DNA from: Nocardia sp. NRRL S-836
GTDB taxonomy: Bacteria; Actinomycetota; Actinomycetes; Mycobacteriales; Pseudonocardiaceae
Direction of reading: 5' to 3'
Assembly: GCF_001279525.1 (NCBI RefSeq)
Contig: NZ_LGDY01000145.1
Coordinates: forward strand, 1 to 31,520
DNA: 31,520 nt
The notes beneath the pieces were generated by a model. The model was given only the letters and a program-made list of their open reading frames with translations, had not been told where the DNA came from and ran no database searches. Shown piece by piece: positions 9,659 to 15,378 of this stretch. A program made the translations under genes and the position numbers. Position 1 is the first letter of the stretch, and each line of letters opens with the position of its first letter.

Positions 9659-10021
9659 TCACCGCCGGGACCGCCGCTTGTCCCGCACGGCGGGAGCGGG
9701 CACGATCCGAGCGGCGACCTCCGGCGGCGCGGCGGCCGACCCCGGCCCGCCGGCCTCGACCCACTCGACCACGCCGTCGACCGCCTCGTCCGCCAGCACC
9801 GACCCCACCCACACCGGCCGCGCACCGGCGGCCCGCGCCGCCGGGCCGGGCACCACGACGACCACGTTGGACACCTCGCACGCGTCCAGGCAGTCGGCGA
9901 CCCTGACCGCCCGGCCCAGGCGGGAGCGCAGCACCGCGAGCTGGTGGTCGTGGTCGACGTCGGGGTGCTTGCGCGCGGTACCGCAGCAGCACCCGCGGCA
10001 GACGGTGATCTTGGGTGTCAT
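9659..10021 (-). CDS. Thioredoxin-like [2Fe-2S] ferredoxin
   Basis: 120 residues. The start carries VCRGCCCG (Cys8, 11, 12, 13), a thioredoxin-like alternation of strands and helices follows, and DCLDACE supplies Cys44 and Cys48. A C-x2-C plus C-x3-C arrangement is the ligand pattern of the thioredoxin-like (2Fe-2S) ferredoxins seen in actinobacteria and in NuoE-type proteins. The C-terminal ~30 residues are Ala/Pro/Arg-rich and probably disordered. ATG 10021 is the first in-frame start; no strong ribosome site precedes it. It is on the same strand and 83 bases upstream of katE, suggesting a redox or stress role. The electron partner is unknown. Confidence 0.8.
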   Translation of the reverse strand: MTPKITVCRGCCCGTARKHPDVDHDHQLAVLRSRLGRAVRVADCLDACEVSNVVVVVPGPAARAAGARPVWVGSVLADEAVDGVVEWVEAGGPGSAAAPPEVAARIVPAPAVRDKRRSRR

Positions 10022-10102
10022 GCCAGGAGTTCTACCCGCCGACCGGCCCGGCGGGGTGCGAACGTGCCGCGGTTCTCAGCGCGACCGGCCAATAAAGTGC
10101 CG

Positions 10103-10164
10103 TACCCCTACGGATACCGTCCCTGATTGTTCCCCATCGGGCCGCGCCCGACAGTGATCCGCAG
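10103..10164 (+). promoter_or_regulatory. Upstream module of the S1 protease gene, shared with the S8 operon
   Basis: TACCCCTACG (10103-10112), 12 bases, GATTGTTC (10125-10132), 21 bases, GTGATCCGCAG (10154-10164). The same three blocks with exactly the same spacers occur on the minus strand at 15351-15290, before the S8 protease genes. The module ends 59 bases before the GTG at 10224. The first block looks like an activator half-site and the second lies where a -10 region could be. The adjacent LuxR regulator is the obvious candidate binder (inference). Confidence 0.7.
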
Positions 10165-10223
10165 CGAACTGCCGCCATCCCTGCCTCAAGGCGAGCGTTC
10201 GCCAGATCCGGAAGGGAACCAAC

Positions 10224-12044
10224 GTGAACAGAACACCACGGTCCTGGGGCCTGCTGGCCCTGGTCGCCGCCGCGGTGCTGGCACCCGTCAGCGTCGCGAA
10301 CGCGGCTCCGCAGAACGCCCCAGCGGCCACCTACCTCGGCGACACCGTCCCTGCGAACCTCGGTGACGTCTCGCCCACGTTCGCCGGCGGCCAGAACGCC
10401 ACCGTGAGCGAGTTCCCCGGCGTCGTCGCGGGCATCCGCGCGGGTGGCAGCCGGCCGGAGGGCCAGACCTGCACCGGCACGGTCGTGGCACCGCGCAAGA
10501 TCCTGATCGCGGCGCACTGCGCGGACGCGGCGGGGGAGAAGAAGTTCGTCTACGGCCTCGACGACCTCAAGGACTACCAGGGTGGCGCCGGGTCCGGGTT
10601 CGCCGTGAACGTGGTGAGCTACAAGAAGCACCCGAAGTACGTCAACTTCGACCAGGGCTACGACGTGGCGGTCGTGACGGTCGACCGCGACATCGCGCTC
10701 AAGGGCGGTGCGGCGTACCCGAAGTTCGCGACGTCCGCGGACGCCGGGGGTGCGGCGCCGGGCAAGACCGCGCTGGGCTTCGGTTACGGCAAGAAGGACT
10801 TCAACGACACCTCGCAGGACGTCACGCTGGACAAGGCGAGCCTGCCGGTCGTCGACGGCGACCGGGTGTGCCAGGGCGTCGGCGCGGGCTTCAAGTCGGC
10901 GACCATGATCTGCGCCGGGTACGCCGACGGCCGGGTCACGATCCTGCCCGGTGACAGCGGCGGTCCGCTGGTCCTCGACGGCAAGGTCTACGGCGTCGCG
11001 TCGTGGAGCCGCTCGGACTTCAAGTGGTACTCGATCTACGGTCGCCTCGACAACGACATGGGCGACTGGGTGCGCACGGAGGTCGGCAACCAGCCGCCGA
11101 CCGGTGACCTCACCGTGGCGGTCAACCCCGGCAGCGGTTCGGTGGCACCGGGCAAGTACGCCTCCGCCACCGTCACCACCACCGCGGGCACCGGTGCGGA
11201 GAACGCCACCCTGTCCGCCGCGGGCCTGCCCAGCGGGGTGAAGGCGGTGTTCCAGCCGTCCTCGATCACGACCGGCGGCTCGGCGAAGGTCACGTTCGAC
11301 GCGAGCGGCACGGCGCCGGGCGGCACCTACGACGTCACCATCACCGCGACCACCTCCAGCGGCAAGACGGCGTCCGCGAAGTACGCGCTGACCGTCACCG
11401 GTGACCCGCAGCCCGGCGACTTCACGCTCTCGGCGACCCCGAGCAGCGTGAAGGCGGCCAAGGGCAAGTACGTCTCCACCACGGTCAACACGACCGGCGG
11501 CGGCCAGACGATCACGCTGTCCGCGTCCGGCGTGCCCAGCGGCGTGAAGGCCACCTTCCAGCCGGCGTCGGTCGGCGCGGGCGGGTCGGCGAAGCTGACC
11601 TTCGACGTCTCCACCACCGCGGTCGCCGGCACCTCGACGATCACGGTCACCGGCACCGACGCGGGCGGCAAGACGGCCACCACCACGGTGTCGCTCACCG
11701 TCGAGGGCACCGAACCGCCGACCGGCGACGTGACCGTGACGGCGACCCCGTCCTCCGGTAGCGGCTGGCAGGGTCAGCTGGTGCAGACCTCGGTGAAGGC
11801 CACCGGCGGCACCGGCAACCTGACGCTGTCCGCGTCGGGTGCGCCCGCCGGCACCCAGGTGACGTTCAACCCGGCCACGATCGGCCAGAACGGCACCAGC
11901 AACGTCTGGTTCTTCACCAGCTTCTCCACCCCGGCCGGCACCTACCCGATCACCATCACGGCCACCTCGGCCGACGGGAAGACCGGCAGGACCACGTTCA
12001 CGCTGACCGTCACGACGATCGGCGCGCAGCGCGGCGCCCACTAG
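10224..12044 (+). CDS. Secreted chymotrypsin-fold (S1) serine protease with three Ig-like repeats
   Basis: 606 residues. A signal peptide (about 1-28) ends at VANAA. The protease domain (~50-290) shows the triad His98 (AAHC), Asp147 (YDVAVV) and Ser245 (PGDSGGPL). Three repeats of ~100 residues follow (about 294-391, 392-492, 493-600), each with the pattern LSA-x-G-x-P-x-G and ending ITATxxxGKT...LTV; these beta-sandwich modules probably bind substrate or cell surface. GTG 10224 is preceded by GAAGGGAA. The position matching trypsin Asp189 (six before the Ser) is Thr239 and the usual Cys191 is Leu241, so trypsin-like Arg/Lys cleavage is not expected. It is convergent with the S8 proteases and shares their upstream module. 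Confidence 0.9.
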   Translation: MNRTPRSWGLLALVAAAVLAPVSVANAAPQNAPAATYLGDTVPANLGDVSPTFAGGQNATVSEFPGVVAGIRAGGSRPEGQTCTGTVVAPRKILIAAHCADAAGEKKFVYGLDDLKDYQGGAGSGFAVNVVSYKKHPKYVNFDQGYDVAVVTVDRDIALKGGAAYPKFATSADAGGAAPGKTALGFGYGKKDFNDTSQDVTLDKASLPVVDGDRVCQGVGAGFKSATMICAGYADGRVTILPGDSGGPLVLDGKVYGVASWSRSDFKWYSIYGRLDNDMGDWVRTEVGNQPPTGDLTVAVNPGSGSVAPGKYASATVTTTAGTGAENATLSAAGLPSGVKAVFQPSSITTGGSAKVTFDASGTAPGGTYDVTITATTSSGKTASAKYALTVTGDPQPGDFTLSATPSSVKAAKGKYVSTTVNTTGGGQTITLSASGVPSGVKATFQPASVGAGGSAKLTFDVSTTAVAGTSTITVTGTDAGGKTATTTVSLTVEGTEPPTGDVTVTATPSSGSGWQGQLVQTSVKATGGTGNLTLSASGAPAGTQVTFNPATIGQNGTSNVWFFTSFSTPAGTYPITITATSADGKTGRTTFTLTVTTIGAQRGAH

Positions 12045-12057
12045 CCGCGTGCAACCA

Positions 12058-12093
12058 GAAGTGCCCCGGAGCTCGAGAGCTCCGGGGCACTTC
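12058..12093. terminator. Bidirectional terminator between convergent protease genes
   Basis: A perfect 16-bp stem, GAAGTGCCCCGGAGCT (12058-12073) with its complement (12078-12093), has a four-base CGAG loop. On the + strand it is followed by a T-rich tail (GTCTTCCTCCCTGTG). It sits 13 bases after the S1 protease stop and 18 bases beyond the S8 gene stop. Confidence 0.88.
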
Positions 12094-12111
12094 GTCTTCC
12101 TCCCTGTGTCC

Positions 12112-13659
12112 CTAGACCGTGAGGGTCCAGGAGTCGATGGTGCCGGTGTCGTAGCTCCACACGTCGGTCACCCGCAGCTTCCACGTCCCGTTGCGCGCCT
12201 CGGAGGAGAGGTCGACGGGGTAGGTCTCGTGGACGCCGGCCGACGACGACGCGCCGCCCGCCTTCTTCAGGGTGTACGACCGGCCGGATGGGCTGACCAG
12301 GTCGATGGCCAGGTCACCGGTGTAGGTGTGGAAGATGTCGACCTTGACCGTCGCCGAGGCCGTCGAGTTGCCCGTGCAGCCCGAGAGCGTCACGGAGGAC
12401 GTCACGGCGGTGTTGGTGTCCGGGATGGCCACGTCGTCGCCGTTGGTGGCCGGGCCGCAGGGCGACGGGTCGGGTCCGCCGATGAAACCGCTGTAGAGCA
12501 GCTTGTTCGGCGAGCCGGTGCCGGGGTTGGTGACCTTGCCGCTGGTGGCGCCGTTCACCAGTGCGTCGCGCAGGGCCTGTGGGCTCGCGGACGGGTTGGC
12601 CGACAGGTACAGGGCCGCCACGCCCGTGACGTGCGGGGTGGCCATGGACGTGCCGGACATGTTCGCGGCACCGCCGTTCAGCCCGAGCGAGGTGATGTTG
12701 TCACCCGGCGCGAAGATGTCGGTGCAGGTGCCGTAGTTGGAGAACGAGGCCCGCGCGTCGTTCGACGAGGTCGCGTTCACCGTGATCAGCGCCGGGATCT
12801 TGGCGGGGCCGGTGCCGCAGGCGTCGGTGGAGCTGTTGCCCGACGCCACGGCCATCTGCACGCCGGAGCCGATCATGCCGGCGATCGCGTCGTTGCCGAT
12901 GTCGGCGGTGTCGAACGTCCACGACGCGTTGACCACCGCCGGCTTCTTCGCGTTGGCGGTGACCCACTCGATGGCCTTGACGCCGGCCGAGTCGGGGCCG
13001 TTCAGGCTGCAGCTGGTGCCGAGCATGCGCACCGAGACCAGCTTGGCCTTCTTCGCCACGCCGTAGGTCTTCGACCCGACCGTGCCCGCCACGTGGGTGC
13101 CGTGGCCGGAGCAGTCCTGCCCGTTCTGGCCGTCCTCGATGAAGTCGGCGCCCACGGACGCGCGCCCCTCGAAGTCGGCGATCGAGGTCTTGATGCCGGT
13201 GTCGGTGACGTAGACCGTGACGTTCGACGCGCCCCCGCTGGGGTAGTTGAACCTCTTGTCCAGCGGCAGGTTCGCCTGGTCGATCCGGTCCAGGCCCCAG
13301 GTGGGGTCGGTCTGCACGTCCGACGCGCGAGCCGTGCCGTCCTGGTGGACGGCCTTGACCGCGGGGTCGGCGGCGAGCCTGCGGGCCTGCTGCTCGCTCA
13401 GGCCCTTGACCTGGAACCCCCGCATGGCGTGGGAGAACACGTAGTCGAGCTTGCCGCCGTAGCGCTGGACGAGCGTGCTGGAGGCCGCCTGGACCTCGGC
13501 GGACGCCTGAAGTCCCGCGGACGGCTTGAGCGACACGATGAAGCTGTTGCCCGGCGCGGGGTGCCCGGCTCGCACGAAGTCCGCCTCAGCGGCGTGCGCC
13601 GGGGTGGTGAGGACCGTGAGCGAGGCCAGGACGACGAGCCCGAAAGCGGTGCGGTGCAT
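12112..13659 (-). CDS. Secreted S8 subtilisin/proteinase K-like protease with P-domain (paralog A)
   Basis: 515 residues: signal peptide (1-23, ending AHA), I9-type inhibitory propeptide (~37-108), S8A catalytic domain (~117-395) and a C-terminal proprotein-convertase P-domain (~405-515). The triad is Asp153 (VTDTG), His186 (GHGTHVAG) and Ser338 (GTSMATPH), with oxyanion Asn275 (ASGN). ATG 13659 is preceded by GGAAGGAA. It is 21 bases downstream of paralog B on the same strand, hence one operon. Unlike paralog B, where the substrate-groove strand reads NMSLGGG, this copy has NASWTFD; the S-L-G-G segment normally helps form the S2-S4 sites, so altered specificity is likely. P-domains stabilise such proteases and may be trimmed during maturation. 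Confidence 0.92.
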   Translation of the reverse strand: MHRTAFGLVVLASLTVLTTPAHAAEADFVRAGHPAPGNSFIVSLKPSAGLQASAEVQAASSTLVQRYGGKLDYVFSHAMRGFQVKGLSEQQARRLAADPAVKAVHQDGTARASDVQTDPTWGLDRIDQANLPLDKRFNYPSGGASNVTVYVTDTGIKTSIADFEGRASVGADFIEDGQNGQDCSGHGTHVAGTVGSKTYGVAKKAKLVSVRMLGTSCSLNGPDSAGVKAIEWVTANAKKPAVVNASWTFDTADIGNDAIAGMIGSGVQMAVASGNSSTDACGTGPAKIPALITVNATSSNDARASFSNYGTCTDIFAPGDNITSLGLNGGAANMSGTSMATPHVTGVAALYLSANPSASPQALRDALVNGATSGKVTNPGTGSPNKLLYSGFIGGPDPSPCGPATNGDDVAIPDTNTAVTSSVTLSGCTGNSTASATVKVDIFHTYTGDLAIDLVSPSGRSYTLKKAGGASSSAGVHETYPVDLSSEARNGTWKLRVTDVWSYDTGTIDSWTLTV

Positions 13660-13680
13660 GGTGGTTCCTTCCGGGCGTCG

Positions 13681-15243
13681 TCAGAACGTGAGGGTCCACG
13701 AGTCGATGGTGCCGGTGTCGTAGCTCCACACGTCGGTCACCTGCAGCTTCCAGGTGCCGTTGCGGTTCTCCGCGGACGCGTCGACGGTGTAGGTCTCGTG
13801 GACGCCCGCCGACGAGCTCGCGCCGCCCGCCTTCTTGAGGCCGAACCGCGCGCCGGACGGACCGACCAGGTCGATGGCCAGGTCGGCGGTGTAGGTGTGG
13901 TTGATGTCCACCTTGACCTTGGTGGTGGCCGAGGCCTTGCCGGTGCAGTTCGACACGGTCACGGCGGACGTCACGGCGGTGTTGGTGTCCGGAATGGACA
14001 CGTCGTCGCCGTTGGTCGCGGCGCCGCACGGCTCGGGGTCCGGGCCGCCGCCACCGATGAAGCTGATGTTCAGCAGCTTGTTCGGCGAGCCCTTGGTGTC
14101 CGAGATCTTGTCGGAGGTCGCGTTGCCCACCAGCGCGTCACGGACCTGGGCAGGGGTGGCAGAAGGGTTCGCCGAGACGTAGAGCGCCGCCGCACCCACG
14201 ACGTGCGGGGTGGCCATCGAGGTGCCGCCCATCGACTGGGTGCCGCCACCATTGCGGGTGGAGGTGATGTTGGAGCCGGGCCCGAAGATGTCCACGCACG
14301 AGCCCCAGTTCGACGCCTGGCCGCCGGTGTAGATCGAGCGCTGGTCGGCCGAGTCGCTGGCGGCCACCGTGATGGCCTCCGGCGTGCGGGCGGGCGAGGT
14401 CTGGCAGGCGTCGCCGTTGTTGTTGCCCGCCGCCACGCCGAACGTCACGCCCGCCGCGATCGCGCGCTTCACCGCGCTGTCCACAGTGGAGTCCGCGCCG
14501 CCGCCGAGGCTCATGTTCGCCACGGCGGGCTTCTTCGCGTTCTGGGCCACCCAGTCGATGCCCTTGATGATCTGCGAGTACTGCCCGCTGCCGTTGCAGT
14601 CGAGCACGCGCACCGCCACCAGGTTGACCTTCTTGGCCACGCCGTAGGTCTTCGACCCGACCGTGCCCGCGACGTGCGTGCCGTGGCCCTGGCAGTCCGA
14701 GGCGTCCGGGTCGTTGTCGATGAAGTCGTAACCGTCCTTGGCACGACCCTCGAACTCGGTGTGCGCCTTGTAGATCCCGGTGTCGAGGATGTAGGCGGTC
14801 ACGTTCGACGCGGTGTTCGGGTAGGTGAAGCGCTGGTCGAGCGGCAGGTTCGCCTGGTCGATCCGGTCCAGGCCCCACGTCGGGTCGGTCTGGGTGTCGG
14901 ACATCCGCGCCCAGCCGTCCTGCTGCACGTAGGCGACCTGCGGGTCGGCCGCGAGCCGGCGGGCCGCCGCCTCGTCGAGCTTCACCGCGAAACCGCGCAC
15001 GGACGCGACGTAGGTGTTGCTGACCTTGCCGCCGTGCCTGCGGGCCAGGTCGAGCGCCTTGGCGTTGGTGGTCGGGGCGTCACTGGCACCGTCCTTGAAC
15101 ACCACGATGTAGCTGCCGGCCACCGGCTGGTCCGCGGTGCGGACCGCCGCTTGCTGAGCGGACGCGGGGCTCGCCACGGCGGTCACGACCGCCATGCCGA
15201 GTCCGGCCGCGACCAGCGTGCGGGTTGTGCGATCGAGTCGCAT
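13681..15243 (-). CDS. Secreted S8 subtilisin/proteinase K-like protease with P-domain (paralog B)
   Basis: 520 residues with signal peptide (1-29, ending ASA), I9-type propeptide (~43-110), S8A domain (~120-400) and P-domain (~410-520). The triad is Asp154 (ILDTG), His187 (GHGTHVAG) and Ser342 (GTSMATPH); oxyanion Asn274 lies in AAGNN. The canonical NMSLGGG groove motif is intact. ATG 15243 is chosen because GGAGAAC lies just upstream and the signal peptide begins there, although the frame is open to 15327. It is the first gene of the S8 operon and is divergent from the LuxR gene. The C-terminal 17 residues before the last are identical to those of paralog A, consistent with tandem duplication or gene conversion. 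Confidence 0.93.
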   Translation of the reverse strand: MRLDRTTRTLVAAGLGMAVVTAVASPASAQQAAVRTADQPVAGSYIVVFKDGASDAPTTNAKALDLARRHGGKVSNTYVASVRGFAVKLDEAAARRLAADPQVAYVQQDGWARMSDTQTDPTWGLDRIDQANLPLDQRFTYPNTASNVTAYILDTGIYKAHTEFEGRAKDGYDFIDNDPDASDCQGHGTHVAGTVGSKTYGVAKKVNLVAVRVLDCNGSGQYSQIIKGIDWVAQNAKKPAVANMSLGGGADSTVDSAVKRAIAAGVTFGVAAGNNNGDACQTSPARTPEAITVAASDSADQRSIYTGGQASNWGSCVDIFGPGSNITSTRNGGGTQSMGGTSMATPHVVGAAALYVSANPSATPAQVRDALVGNATSDKISDTKGSPNKLLNISFIGGGGPDPEPCGAATNGDDVSIPDTNTAVTSAVTVSNCTGKASATTKVKVDINHTYTADLAIDLVGPSGARFGLKKAGGASSSAGVHETYTVDASAENRNGTWKLQVTDVWSYDTGTIDSWTLTF

Positions 15244-15289
15244 CTCGAGTTCTCCGTTCTGGGCCGCCGCTGCAGGGAGTGGGCGGCCA

Positions 15290-15351
15290 CTGCGGATCAC
15301 GATCGAGCGCGTTCGCACCGCGAACAATCCGGATATCGCTACGTAGGGATA
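15290..15351 (-). promoter_or_regulatory. Upstream module of the S8 protease operon, shared with the S1 protease gene
   Basis: Read on the minus strand: TATCCCTACG (15351-15342), 12 bases, GATTGTTC (15329-15322), 21 bases, GTGATCCGCAG (15300-15290). Blocks and spacers match those at 10103-10164. The first block continues into a palindromic CTACGTAG. The module ends 46 bases before the ATG at 15243. Its distal end is 27 bases from the LuxR start, so one bound regulator could act on both divergent genes. Confidence 0.7.
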
Positions 15352-15364
15352 CCCGTCTTTCGCC

Positions 15365-15370
15365 TAAGAT
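15365..15370 (+). promoter_or_regulatory. Possible -10 element of the LuxR gene (leaderless transcript)
   Basis: TAAGAT ends eight bases before the ATG at 15379, and no ribosome-binding sequence is seen between them. This fits a leaderless mRNA starting at or near the ATG, common in actinomycetes. No good -35 is visible, which would suit an activated promoter. Confidence 0.4.
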
Positions 15371-15378
15371 CAGTCCGG

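Noticed and set aside
7083..10157. A 1024-codon + strand open frame
   Set aside because: Antisense shadow of katE and neighbours, created by high third-position GC; no domain is recognisable.
12049..15378. Very long + strand open frame running from the protease terminator into the LuxR gene
   Set aside because: It is antisense to two clear S8 protease genes and its peptide is His/Arg/Val/Gly-rich noise; only the part from 15379 has family similarity.
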